From the NCBI GenBank assembly GCA_963720945.1, contig CAVRHH010000008.1, forward strand, positions 261,650 to 325,649: DNA of 64,000 bases, read 5' to 3'. The notes under the pieces were generated by a model. The model was not told where the DNA came from and ran no database searches. It was given only the letters and a program-made list of their open reading frames with translations. Positions within the stretch are counted from its first letter, which is position 1, and each line of letters opens with the position of its first letter. Both the position numbers and the translations under genes were made by a program. The stretch comes from Bog-532 sp963720945. Lineage in GTDB: Bacteria; Actinomycetota; Actinomycetes; Streptosporangiales; Streptosporangiaceae. This document shows, one piece after another, positions 25,148 through 33,654 of the stretch.

Positions 25148-25498
25148 TCAGCGCCGCAGGCGGTCGTGCTTGCCCTGGCAGGCGACGCAGCGGGACGCGT
25201 CCGGCCGGGCCTCGAGACGTCCGTCCGGTACTGGCTTGCCGCAGTCGACGCACAGCCCGTAGGTGCCCTCGCTCATCCGCCGCAGCGCGGCCTGCACCTT
25301 CCCCCGCTGGCGCTGCGCGGAGTGCAGGACCGCCTCGGTGCGGTCCGTCTCGGACAGGTTGGCGCCCGCGTCGGCGGGGTCGAACGAATAGCCCTGGGCG
25401 TCGCCCGGCGCCGGGCTTTCGCCCTCGAGGACGGCGATCGACCGGTCCAGGCCACTCAGCATCTCCTCCAGGCGCTTGCGCGTCACAGCAGTATCCAC
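25148..25498 (-). CDS. TraR/DksA-type zinc finger protein
   Basis: This 116-residue protein has an N-terminal helical region (RKRLEEMLSGLDRSIAVLEGE), a middle DPADAGANLSETDRTEAVL segment and a C-terminal C4 zinc finger CVDCGKPVPDGRLEARPDASRCVACQ. The fold matches TraR/DksA proteins, some of which bind in the RNA polymerase secondary channel. Actinobacterial members are mostly uncharacterised. The GTG start has GGAGG about 10 nt upstream. Confidence 0.88.
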   Translation of the reverse strand: MDTAVTRKRLEEMLSGLDRSIAVLEGESPAPGDAQGYSFDPADAGANLSETDRTEAVLHSAQRQRGKVQAALRRMSEGTYGLCVDCGKPVPDGRLEARPDASRCVACQGKHDRLRR

Positions 25499-25539
25499 GG
25501 CAGCATTGCCTCCTGTCCGCCCGCGCTCCGGCGGGGCTA

Positions 25540-26325
25540 TCACGCTTGCCCGGGCACGCTCCCGGCGGCCAGCGGGACGAGAAGCTCCGGCCCGTCGTTG
25601 GCCACCGAGTTGACGGCGGTCGACACCGCGCGCGTCTCCAGGCCGTCGGACGTGGCGGGAGTGATCGCCGTGAGCAGGCCGTCCGCATCGCCGGCCGCGG
25701 GATCCAGCCATTCGTCCCAGTGACCGGGGCTGACCACCATCGGCATCCGGTCGTGGACCCAGCCGACGGCATCAGTCGCGCTGGTGGTGATGATCGCCGC
25801 GGTCCACAGCCGCGCCCCGGGGTGATCGTCCGGCAGCGTCCTGTCCCGCCACAGCTCGTAGATGCCGGCGAACGCCATGCCGTGGCCGTCCGCCCGGTGG
25901 ATGTAATAGGGCTGCTTGCGGGGACGTCCGTGCTCGCGGCCGCCGAGGGCTCGCCACTCGTAGTAGCCGTCGGCCGGAATGAGGCAGCGCCGGCGGGCGA
26001 AGGCACTGCGGAACGAGGGCTTGACCGCGACGGTCTCGGCCCGCGCGTTGATCAGGCGCGCGCCACCGGAAGGATCCTTCGCCCAGAAGGGCACCAGCCC
26101 CCAGCGGAGCAGGCGCAGTTCCCGGGCGGGCGGGCCAGGCGGCCCGGCGGCCGGGCCAGGCGCGCCGTGGCCGTCCCGGCCGGCCCGGGTCATTACCGCG
26201 AAGATGGGATCGGTCGGGGCCACGTTGTAATCAGGGGCGACATCCCTCGTCACCTGATCGCGCTCAACGCCGAACTCAGCAATGAGTTCCTGGCGCTGAC
26301 GCGCAGAAACGAATCGACCGCACAT
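25540..26325 (-). CDS. SRAP/YedK (HMCES) abasic-site DNA-protein crosslink protein
   Basis: This 261-residue protein begins MCGRFVS, where Cys2 becomes the N-terminal nucleophile that covalently traps abasic sites in single-stranded DNA. YNVAPTDP, LRWGLVPFWAKD, LINARAET, CLIPADGYYEW and HDRMPMVV follow, covering the Asn, Glu and His residues of the SRAP active site. It is of normal length. An Ala/Gly/Pro-rich insert lies after residue 50. M. tuberculosis Rv3226c is the syntenic homolog. Confidence 0.95.
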   Translation of the reverse strand: MCGRFVSARQRQELIAEFGVERDQVTRDVAPDYNVAPTDPIFAVMTRAGRDGHGAPGPAAGPPGPPARELRLLRWGLVPFWAKDPSGGARLINARAETVAVKPSFRSAFARRRCLIPADGYYEWRALGGREHGRPRKQPYYIHRADGHGMAFAGIYELWRDRTLPDDHPGARLWTAAIITTSATDAVGWVHDRMPMVVSPGHWDEWLDPAAGDADGLLTAITPATSDGLETRAVSTAVNSVANDGPELLVPLAAGSVPGQA

Positions 26326-26546
26326 AACCCCATATCCCGATAGTCAACGGCTAACGCACACGGATGCCGGAATGTGGCATTTCATAACCACAATGGCCGC
26401 CCGCCAAACCAGGAACCGGTTTATCGCCAGGCGTGCCGGGTGCCCCCGCCGGGACCGGGAGGGCGGCCGCACCACCGCGGCGCGCGGCGCGGCAGCCGTT
26501 ACGCTCACGGTATGCGACGCGAAACGGTACGGCAGGAGCCGGGATC

Positions 26547-27545
26547 CTGAGCCGACACCCGTCCCATGCCGGCCTCGACGAGGACGACGTGCGGGTGCGC
26601 CCGGGCCGCGGGACCCGGCCCCGCACCCGGCGTCGCCCGGCCCACGAGGACGCCCCCGAAGGTTTCGTCACCAGTATCGACCGGGGTCGCTACGGGGTCC
26701 TGACCGGCGATCACGTGCTCATCGCGATGAAGGCGCGCGAGCTGGGCCACCGGAGCGTGGTCGTCGGCGACCGGGTCCTGCTGGCCGGCGACGCGTCCGG
26801 CCAGGAGGGAACGCTCGCGCGCATCGTCCGGGTCCAGCCGCGCACCTCCGCGCTGCGCCGGTCCCCCGATGACACCGACCCGGTCGAGCGCGTCATCGTC
26901 GCCAACGCCGAGCAGCTGGTGATCGTCTGCTCGCTAGCGCAGCCGGCGCCCCACCTGCGGTTCATCGACCGGTGCCTGGTCGCCGCGTACGACGCCGGCA
27001 TCAGCCCGCTGCTCTGCCTGACCAAGGCCGACCTGGCCTCGCCCCGCGAGGTGCTCGACGTCTACGAGCCCCTTGGCGTGGCCTGCCTGGTCACCCGGCG
27101 GCCGCTGACGGATGAGCAGACCGCCGCGCTGCGCGCGGCCCTGTCCGGCCGCATCAGCGTGCTCATCGGCCAGTCCGGTGTAGGCAAGTCCACCCTGGTG
27201 AACGTGCTGGTACCGGACGCGCACCGGGTCACCGGGGTGGTGAACCCGGTCACCGGCCGGGGCCGGCACACCTCGTCGTCGGCGGTCGCCCTCCCGCTGC
27301 CCGGCGGGGGCTGGATCATCGACACCCCGGGGGTGCGCGGCTTCGGCCTGGGCCACGTGAGCCCGGCGCGGGTGGTGGAGGCCTTCCCCGATCTGGCCGG
27401 CCCTGCGGCCGACTGCCCGCCTGGTGACGACCATCTCGGCCAGGACTGCGGGCTGGACGAGTGGGCGCGCGAGCATGGCGCACAAGCACGGCTGGACTCG
27501 CTGCGCCGGCTGCTGCGCAGCCGCGAGGGCACGGAATCGCCCTGA
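26547..27545 (+). CDS. rsgA: Ribosome small-subunit GTPase RsgA
   Basis: This circularly permuted GTPase matures the 30S subunit. An OB fold (GFVTSIDRGRYGVLTGDHVLIAMKARELG) precedes G4 LTKAD (about 157-161), G1 GQSGVGKST (208-216) and G3 DTPG (259-262). The zinc motif normally reads C-P-x-G-C-x-H-x-C, but here it is CPPGDDHLGQDC with Asp294 in place of one Cys. No ATG or GTG fits homolog starts. CTG 26547 has AGGAG 8 nt upstream and gives the expected N-terminus; GTG 26433 and GTG 26589 are alternatives. Confidence 0.92.
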   Translation: MSRHPSHAGLDEDDVRVRPGRGTRPRTRRRPAHEDAPEGFVTSIDRGRYGVLTGDHVLIAMKARELGHRSVVVGDRVLLAGDASGQEGTLARIVRVQPRTSALRRSPDDTDPVERVIVANAEQLVIVCSLAQPAPHLRFIDRCLVAAYDAGISPLLCLTKADLASPREVLDVYEPLGVACLVTRRPLTDEQTAALRAALSGRISVLIGQSGVGKSTLVNVLVPDAHRVTGVVNPVTGRGRHTSSSAVALPLPGGGWIIDTPGVRGFGLGHVSPARVVEAFPDLAGPAADCPPGDDHLGQDCGLDEWAREHGAQARLDSLRRLLRSREGTESP

Positions 27546-27557
27546 ATCCCCGCTGCC

Positions 27558-27896
27558 CTACCCAGCCGGCTGGACGTCCACCGTTCCGCCGCTGCGCCAG
27601 TAGACACCCGCCTGCCTGGACAGGAAACCCTCGTCCACGAGATAGCGGCGCAGCGCCGCGTGATCATCGCACAGCACCTTGAGGACATCGTCCACGGCGG
27701 CTTCCGGGAAGCGCAGCCCGGGCTCGAAAGCCTGCGCCACGCAATCCAGCAGCAGCCGCCGTTTCGCGGGACGGGCCGGCATCGCGACGATCCGGCCGTC
27801 CCGCACGTATGGCCTGAGCTGTTCCTCCCGGTCAAGGCGTGCGGCCACGACACGGCTCGCCGAATCGGCCGGCTTGCTGAGGCTGATATCGCCCAT
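27558..27896 (-). CDS. DUF2087 domain protein
   Basis: This 112-residue protein carries DUF2087: MPARPAKRRLLLDCVAQAFEPGLRFPEAAVDDVLKVLCDDHAALRRYLVDEGFLSRQAGVYWRSGG. The domain often follows an HTH in transcriptional regulators but here stands alone after about 35 residues (REEQLRPYVRDGRIV). The function is unknown. It converges with rsgA 12 nt apart and diverges from hisN. Confidence 0.85.
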   Translation of the reverse strand: MGDISLSKPADSASRVVAARLDREEQLRPYVRDGRIVAMPARPAKRRLLLDCVAQAFEPGLRFPEAAVDDVLKVLCDDHAALRRYLVDEGFLSRQAGVYWRSGGTVDVQPAG

Positions 27897-27971
27897 GCTG
27901 CTAGTGTGCCTGCCGCGCCGCTCCACCGCTCGCCTGGTCACCGGACTCGCCGACGCGATACGGTTTCGCGC

Positions 27972-28754
27972 GTGGCACGTTATGACGATGACCTGCGTTT
28001 CGCGCATGTCCTCGCTGACGCGGCCGATGACATCACCAGCCGGCGCTTCCGCGCGCTCAATCTGCAGGTCGAGACCAAACCCGACCTGACCCCGGTGACG
28101 GATGCCGACCGCGCCGCTGAGGATTCGCTGCGGAACGTCCTGCGCCGGGCCCGGCCCCGGGATGCGGTACTGGGCGAGGAGTTCGGCCGGAGCGGCTACG
28201 GCCCGCGTTGCTGGGTGATCGACCCCATCGACGGCACAAAGAGTTTCGTGCGCGGAGTGCCGGTCTGGGCGACGCTGATCGGCCTGATGGACGGGGACGA
28301 GGTCGTTGTCGGCGTGGTGTCGGCCCCGGCGCTCGGCCGCCGGTGGTGGGCGGCCACCGGGAACGGCGCCTGGACCGGCCGCAGCCTGACCAAGGCCACG
28401 CGGTGCGCGGTGTCGGGCGTGACCAGGCTCAGCGACGCATCGCTGTCCTACTCGAGCCTGGGCGGCTGGGAAGACCGCGGGAAGCTCGACGGCTTCCTCG
28501 GCCTGACCCGGGCGGTGTGGCGGACCCGCGCCTACGGGGACTTCTGGTCACACGTCCTGGTCGCCGAGGGCGCGGTGGACGTGTCGCTCGAGCCGGAGGT
28601 CTCGCTCTGGGACGTCGCCGCCCTGCAGGTCATCGTGGAAGAGGCGGGCGGCCGTTTCAGCGACGCCAGCGGTGCGCGGACGCCCGACGGCGGGAGCGTC
28701 GTCTGCACCAACGGACATCTGCACGATGACGTGCTGACCAGACTGAAAGCTTAA
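27972..28754 (+). CDS. hisN: Histidinol-phosphatase (inositol monophosphatase family)
   Basis: This 260-residue Mg-dependent phosphatase has the IMPase motifs: KPDLTPVTDADRAAE, VLGEEFG (metal Glu), WVIDPIDGTKSFVRGVPVW (D-P-I-D-G-T) and SLWDVAALQVIVEEAGG. It resembles the M. tuberculosis HisN-type protein Rv3137, which dephosphorylates histidinol phosphate; other IMPase substrates cannot be excluded. GTG 27972 was chosen because homologs begin YDDDLRFAHVLAD. Confidence 0.9.
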   Translation: MARYDDDLRFAHVLADAADDITSRRFRALNLQVETKPDLTPVTDADRAAEDSLRNVLRRARPRDAVLGEEFGRSGYGPRCWVIDPIDGTKSFVRGVPVWATLIGLMDGDEVVVGVVSAPALGRRWWAATGNGAWTGRSLTKATRCAVSGVTRLSDASLSYSSLGGWEDRGKLDGFLGLTRAVWRTRAYGDFWSHVLVAEGAVDVSLEPEVSLWDVAALQVIVEEAGGRFSDASGARTPDGGSVVCTNGHLHDDVLTRLKA

Positions 28755-28915
28755 GAAAGTCCGCTGAACAGGCCAAACGGCGAAGACGACGACAACTGCG
28801 GATGTCCGGGGCTCAGGTCTTGCCCTCGCCCTGCTTTTCACCCATGCTGATCGGAATGGCGGTCACAAGTTCACAAAGTACCGCCGTGTCCTGCAAGCAT
28901 CCGGGGTGATACACG

Positions 28916-29365
28916 ATGAACGTACGAGACGGCATGTCGAACGTGGTGCTGACCATCGGGCCCACGCACACACTGCGCGACGCGGCCCGGATGATGTCAG
29001 CGCGGCGTGTGGGCGCAGCGGTGGTGATCGACCCGGATCATGCGGGCGTCGGTATCCTCACCGAACGCGACGTGCTGGACTCCATCGGCGCGGGCCAGGA
29101 CCCGGACGCCGAACTGGCCGCGCACCACTGCACGTCGGATCTGGTCTTCGCGGCGCCGGCCTGGACGCTGGAGAAGGCCGCGGCCGCCATGGTCCGCGGC
29201 GGTTTCCGGCACCTGGTGGTGATCGACGGACACGAGGTCACCGGCTTGCTGTCGATGCGGGATATCGTCCGGTGCTGGTCAGGATCCCCCGTTCCCGCCC
29301 CGGGCCAGGCGGCGGCCAGTGAGCGCACCAAGTCCGGCCAGCAAGTCGCCGGCGCGCCACGGTAA
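28916..29365 (+). CDS. Two-CBS-domain protein
   Basis: This 149-residue protein consists of two CBS domains (about 7-60, MSNVVLTIGPTHTLRDAARMMSARRVGAAVVIDPD; about 72-122, LVFAAPAWTLEKAAAAMVRGGFRHLVVIDGHEVTGLLSMRDIVRCW) and a short Ala/Pro tail. Such proteins bind adenine nucleotides and regulate unknown partners. It stands alone between hisN and a small Pro-rich ORF. Confidence 0.9.
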   Translation: MNVRDGMSNVVLTIGPTHTLRDAARMMSARRVGAAVVIDPDHAGVGILTERDVLDSIGAGQDPDAELAAHHCTSDLVFAAPAWTLEKAAAAMVRGGFRHLVVIDGHEVTGLLSMRDIVRCWSGSPVPAPGQAAASERTKSGQQVAGAPR

Positions 29366-29535
29366 CAAACGGGCCATTCCCCGTATTTTGCGGGGCAGAA
29401 AACGGAACGAGCCGCGTTTCCCGGTGCTGGTATTACCCCGTGCCGGGTACATTCGGTCTCTTCCTGCATGGCGGTTCGCCCGATGTAATCGCATGACCGC
29501 TTGATCGCGGTCGGGGTCACGGGGAGGAAGAGGCC

Positions 29536-29850
29536 ATGACCCTTATACCAGCCGCCGGGCCGGACGGGCCCTGCGTTCCCAGGCCGTTCAGTCAAACCGG
29601 TCACCCGGGCGGCCCGGGCGGGCCGTCCGACGCCGGGATGCGCGCGGCGCTGGAACGGCTGCCGCCCGGCCATCCCTCATCGCCCTGGGCCGCGGATGGC
29701 ACGAGCCGTCCCGAGCCGCCCCGCCTGCAGGACCTCGAGCTCCCGCTGCCCGGGGCATGGACGGACAGTCTGGACGAAGGCCCCAGCCCGGCTCCGGCTA
29801 GCGGTGAGCCGCAAAATGATCCGGCCACGCGGGAACCGCCGGCGCCATGA
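29536..29850 (+). CDS. Proline-rich hypothetical protein (104 aa)
   Basis: The ORF starts with ATG behind a good GGGGAGGAAGAG site and is followed by a strong hairpin. The product is disordered, rich in Pro, Gly and Ser, with one short acidic amphipathic stretch (RLQDLELPLPGAWTDSLDEG). I do not recognise it. The ribosome site and the terminator speak for expression; low complexity speaks against. Confidence 0.4.
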   Translation: MTLIPAAGPDGPCVPRPFSQTGHPGGPGGPSDAGMRAALERLPPGHPSSPWAADGTSRPEPPRLQDLELPLPGAWTDSLDEGPSPAPASGEPQNDPATREPPAP

Positions 29851-29879
29851 GATGCGTCATAGGTATGCCGGTGGCACAA

Positions 29880-29919
29880 GGGCCGGGCCAGGCGAATCCC
29901 ATCCTCGCCGGCCCGGCCC
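29880..29919 (+). terminator. Hairpin before the MoxR/VWA cluster
   Basis: GGGCCGGGCC (29880-29889) pairs with GGCCCGGCCC (29910-29919), extended inward by GGCGA/TCGCC with a single bulged A. It separates the 29.5-kb ORF from the next gene cluster. Confidence 0.7.
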
Positions 29920-29993
29920 CCGCGCGTCTCACGCCGTTACCGCCGTCGGCTTAACGGCTCGCCGCCGGCCGGCGTTGGTGAGACCGTGGACGA

Positions 29994-31382
29994 GTGGACA
30001 GCGAACGCGCGGAACGCCACCTCCGGCTGGCCGCCGAGGCGGCGCTGTGGCGTGCCCGGGCGCTGCCCCGCGACGACGGGCAGGGCCGCCCGCGGGAAAT
30101 CTTCACCGAGTGCATCGCGCGGCTGCGCGGGGTGGCCATCGCGCTGGTGACGGTCGGAGCCGTCGACGCCGGCCAGGCCGACCTGATCATTGATGAATTT
30201 CAGGCCGCTCTCGGCGTCCGGCACTTGCACTCCATCACGGCCAGCCCGCTGTTCATGCCGCGCCCACGGCCACCCGGCGCGCCAGCCGGAGCGCTCGTGC
30301 CCGCCGCGCCCAGCGGGCCCCTCCGGGTGATCCCGGTCAGCCGGATGCTGCCGATCCGGTACGAGGACCTCACCGGTGAGGTGTACGTGATGTCGCTGGT
30401 GGTAACCGCCGCGCAGGCGGTCGCCCCGGCGGTGGCGCGCATCCGCTCCGTCCCGCACGAGGGCGGCCTCGTGCGGGCGGCGCTGGGCTTCCCGGCCCTG
30501 GACACGGTAACTGCCGCCGACGACCGGGGCACGCTGTACCACACCGGCTGGCACGGTGGCGGCACACCGGGGCGGTGGGCAGGCCACCTGCAGATCCGGC
30601 CCGCACCGCCGCCGGACGCGCAGTGGCTTGAGCTGTCCGGTGCGGGCCAGGCAAGCCTCCGGATCGCTTTCACCGGCGCGCAGCAGACCGCCAGCCTCAC
30701 CGCCGAGCCACGGCCTGGCGCGCCGGGCGAGCAGTTGCTGGCCGACGTCGCGCAGCAGATCCTGGCCGCTGCGGCCGGCGACACCGGCATGGCCCGCCAG
30801 ACCGCCACGAATCTCGGCGACACGATCGCCGCCCTGGAGGCCGCCGGGGCGCTGTCGCCGCTCAGTCCCACCCCCGGCCAGCTGGCGACGGTGTGCGAGC
30901 GGCTCGGCATCGGCCGGCACAGGATCACGGCCCGGCCCACCGCGGACCTGCCCGAGCCGTGGCTGAGCGTGCTGGCCTGTTACGGTCGCCGGCACCGGTC
31001 AGCGGTCCGGGACGGCGTCGCCACCACAGCGCTGCCACTGCCCGAGCTGGACGGGGCCCGGATCGCGCTGGGCGGCCTGCACAGCGTGGACGACCAGAGC
31101 TACCTGCACGTGTTCGGGTGCGGCCTGCCGCCCGCGTGGACGTCCCGCCGCTTCGGCCCGGAGGCCCGTCCCGCCTTCGGCTGGTGGCTACGGGACGACG
31201 CCGGCCACTGGCACGCGGCCGTGCCCCGGGAGTGGACGGAAGACGTCCACGGCGAGACGTCGATCATGCTGCGCGTGCTGCCGCCGCTGGGCCACGAGAC
31301 AAGCTCCGGCACGCTCTTCATCACCCTGCAGGCCAGCCGGGCCAGCGTCCATCTGCCCCTGTCCTGGTGGGCGGCACCGTGA
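29994..31382 (+). CDS. Orphan protein 1 of the MoxR/VWA cluster
   Basis: This 462-residue protein is not recognised. The N-terminal about 75 residues are helical (ERAERHLRLAAEAALWRARAL, RGVAIALVTVGAVDAGQADLIIDEFQAALGVR). The middle has alternating strands (MLPIRYEDLTGEVYVMSLVV), and the C-terminal about 130 residues look like a beta-sandwich (FGWWLRDDAGHWHAAVPREW, IMLRVLPPLGHETSSGTLFITLQASRASVHLPLSWW). There is no signal peptide or membrane segment. The GTG start is the only in-frame choice near the N-terminus. The stop overlaps the next start by 4 nt, tying it to the MoxR/VWA genes. Confidence 0.7.
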   Translation: MDSERAERHLRLAAEAALWRARALPRDDGQGRPREIFTECIARLRGVAIALVTVGAVDAGQADLIIDEFQAALGVRHLHSITASPLFMPRPRPPGAPAGALVPAAPSGPLRVIPVSRMLPIRYEDLTGEVYVMSLVVTAAQAVAPAVARIRSVPHEGGLVRAALGFPALDTVTAADDRGTLYHTGWHGGGTPGRWAGHLQIRPAPPPDAQWLELSGAGQASLRIAFTGAQQTASLTAEPRPGAPGEQLLADVAQQILAAAAGDTGMARQTATNLGDTIAALEAAGALSPLSPTPGQLATVCERLGIGRHRITARPTADLPEPWLSVLACYGRRHRSAVRDGVATTALPLPELDGARIALGGLHSVDDQSYLHVFGCGLPPAWTSRRFGPEARPAFGWWLRDDAGHWHAAVPREWTEDVHGETSIMLRVLPPLGHETSSGTLFITLQASRASVHLPLSWWAAP

Positions 31383-32500
31383 CCGGCCTTCCTGGCGGCC
31401 CGTCCGGGTCCTCCGGGTCTTCTGGGTCCTCCGGGCCCTGGTGGCGCGCCCTCCCCGCGCTCGAGACGTGGATCCCGTGCGGAACGGCCTTGCACCCGAT
31501 CCGCTGGGAAGATGGCCGCCTCAGCCTGCCGGCCCATCCCGACATCGAAGGCGAACTCGTCTTTGCGGCCATGGGCGGGGAGAAAGCGGCGTGCGTGGAC
31601 GTGGCCGAGGCGTGGCGGCGGCGCGCCGGTGACCTCGGCGTGCTCGCGCTCGGCCCGCGCGGCCCCGCCGACGACGTGGACGTCACCTGGGACGATGTGG
31701 AGGAGTTCCGTTCCGGCAGCCCGAACGTGTACCGCTGGCCGTCATCCGGCACCAGGGCCGCGCGCGTCGTGCCCCGCAGCCAGCCCATGCGCTCCGCCCG
31801 GCGCCAGGGCGCCAGCCCGGCCCTGCCGCCGCCGGGCGGCACCCGGCCGTTCAGAACCGGGGGACCGCCACGTCTGTCGCCCGGTCTGGGCCACCCGGTC
31901 CCGGCCGCCCGGCGCGAAGAACTGGAACGGACCCGGGCGCAGCGGCTGGACATCCTGCTCCTGTTCGCCCTGGGGCCCGCGTTCCAGATGCTGCTGTCCG
32001 GGATGGTCGCGGCCACCTGGGCCGGCGGCGGCGCCCGCGCCGCCGAGCGGCGGGCGCACCGCCCCGCCCTGGAGGCCGCGCTGACCGGGCGGCTCGCTCT
32101 CGCGGCGGCCGAGTGGCTCGGCATCGACCCGGATCAGGTGGACGCACAGCTGCACGAGGGCACCGGCTGGGGCTGCCTGGAGCTGAGCGGGACCGGCGGA
32201 GCGCGTTATCTGCGGGCCGCCCTGCCGGCCGGGTGGCTCGCTGAGGTATGGGCCTGCGGCCTGGCCGTGCTGGACGGTCATCTCGTGGTGGCGGTCCAGC
32301 GCGCGGCGTGGCCGGATGCGACGGTCCTCGCCGTGCCCGAGCCGGGCTGCGACCCCGTGGTGCTCACCGCCCGGGCCGCCGGGGACACTGGTACTCCCGG
32401 TGACCGCGCACACTGGGAGACATCCGGCACCCAGGCCGGACCCGGCGGAGAACGGGGCGGGCCGCCTGGGCCACCCCGGGGAGAGGCGGACCCATCGTGA
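31379..32500 (+). CDS. Orphan protein 2 of the MoxR/VWA cluster
   Basis: This 373-residue protein is not recognised. A Gly/Ser repeat (GPSGSSGSSGSSGP) follows the N-terminus, then a domain of about 120 residues (IPCGTALHPIRWEDGRLSLPAHPDIEGELVFAAMGGEKAACVDVAEAWRRR), a disordered Arg/Pro linker, a helical stretch with LDILLLFALGPAFQMLLSGMVAATWAGG and a C-terminal alpha/beta part (LAAAEWLGIDPDQVDAQL, WACGLAVLDGHLVVAVQRAAWPDATVLAVPEPG). GTG starts inside the stop of the preceding gene (GTGA), and its own stop overlaps the MoxR start in the same way. Confidence 0.7.
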   Translation: MTGLPGGPSGSSGSSGSSGPWWRALPALETWIPCGTALHPIRWEDGRLSLPAHPDIEGELVFAAMGGEKAACVDVAEAWRRRAGDLGVLALGPRGPADDVDVTWDDVEEFRSGSPNVYRWPSSGTRAARVVPRSQPMRSARRQGASPALPPPGGTRPFRTGGPPRLSPGLGHPVPAARREELERTRAQRLDILLLFALGPAFQMLLSGMVAATWAGGGARAAERRAHRPALEAALTGRLALAAAEWLGIDPDQVDAQLHEGTGWGCLELSGTGGARYLRAALPAGWLAEVWACGLAVLDGHLVVAVQRAAWPDATVLAVPEPGCDPVVLTARAAGDTGTPGDRAHWETSGTQAGPGGERGGPPGPPRGEADPS

Positions 32501-33654
32501 GCGTCGACGAGGAGCCGGCGGCCAGGCCCGCTGGACGGGGCTCGCCCCGGCCTGCCGTCCTGGCGGCTCCCGACCCGACCGTCACGGCCCTGACCGTGGC
32601 CGTCGCCGCCAAGGTGCCGGTGCTGCTGTGGGGTGCGCCGGGAACCGGCAAGACGTCCGCGATCCGGGCGATGGCGGATGCCGCCGGGCTGCCCTGCGAG
32701 ACCGTGATCGCGTCGATCCGCGAGCCGTCCGACTTCGCGGGCCTGCCGGTCGTGGTCGGTCAGGGCGTGCGGTTCGCTCCCCCCGCGTGGGCGCAGCGCC
32801 TGGCCGCGGCCGGGCGCGGGCTGCTGTTCCTCGACGAGCTGTCCACCGCGCCCCCGGCCGTGCAGGCGGCGCTGCTGCGGGTGGTGCTGGAACGCGTCGT
32901 CGGTGACCTCGACCTGCCCGCGGACGTGGCGGTCGTCGCCGCGGCCAACCCGCCGGAACAGGCCGCGGACGGATGGGATCTGTCCGCGCCGCTGGCTAAC
33001 CGGCTCTGTCATCTGGCCTGGGACATCAACCCCCGGGTCGTGGCCGACGGGCTGGCCGGCGGCTGGGCCGCGCCGCAGGTGCCGGAACTCAGCGGCGGCT
33101 GGGAGGCCGAGGAGATCCTCGCCCGCGGCCTGGTCGCGGCCTTCCTGCGGGCCCGGCCCGCGCTGGCGTGCGCGCCGCCCGATAACCCGGCGTCCGCGGG
33201 GCGCGGCTGGCCGAGCCCCCGGACCTGGGAGATGACCGCCCGGCTCTGGGCCGCGTCCGGCGCGGCGGGGGCCGGTGACGAGGCCCGTTCGGCCCTGGTC
33301 CGGGGATCTGTCGGAGACGGGGCCGGTGCGGAGTTCCTCAGCTGGCTCATCGAGATGGATCTGCCCGACCCGGAAGAGGTCCTCGCGGACCCGGGTGCCT
33401 TCCGGCTCCCGGACCGCGCGGACCGCGCTTACGCGGCGCTGGCCGCGATCACCGCGGCGGTCACCGCGCAGCCCACAGCGGAGCGGTGGGCGGCCGCGTG
33501 GCGGGTGCTCGGCATCGCCGCCTCGGCGGCTCCCGACGTCGCCGCGGCGGCCGCCCGCGTGCTGACCCGCCACCGGCCCGATGGCGCCCCGCTGCCGCCA
33601 GAAATCCACGTGTTCGCGCCGGTGCTGCGGGACGCCGGCCTGCTGGCGACGTGA
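32497..33654 (+). CDS. MoxR-type AAA+ ATPase
   Basis: This 385-residue AAA+ protein has Walker A GAPGTGKTS (46-54), the MoxR-like REPSDFAGLPVVV, Walker B LLFLDEL (109-115) with ELSTAPPAVQAALLRVVLERVVGDLDLP, and sensor 1 VVAAANPPEQAADGWDLSAPLANRLCHLAWDI. MoxR ATPases act with von Willebrand A proteins as chaperone-like remodelers, and here the VWA gene overlaps by 4 nt. The C-terminal lid is Ala-rich and helical. GTG start. Confidence 0.93.
   Translation: MSVDEEPAARPAGRGSPRPAVLAAPDPTVTALTVAVAAKVPVLLWGAPGTGKTSAIRAMADAAGLPCETVIASIREPSDFAGLPVVVGQGVRFAPPAWAQRLAAAGRGLLFLDELSTAPPAVQAALLRVVLERVVGDLDLPADVAVVAAANPPEQAADGWDLSAPLANRLCHLAWDINPRVVADGLAGGWAAPQVPELSGGWEAEEILARGLVAAFLRARPALACAPPDNPASAGRGWPSPRTWEMTARLWAASGAAGAGDEARSALVRGSVGDGAGAEFLSWLIEMDLPDPEEVLADPGAFRLPDRADRAYAALAAITAAVTAQPTAERWAAAWRVLGIAASAAPDVAAAAARVLTRHRPDGAPLPPEIHVFAPVLRDAGLLAT

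Noticed and set aside
28850..28915. SigR-type promoter before the CBS gene (GGAAT near 28855)
   Set aside because: No GTT occurs 18-19 nt downstream of GGAAT.
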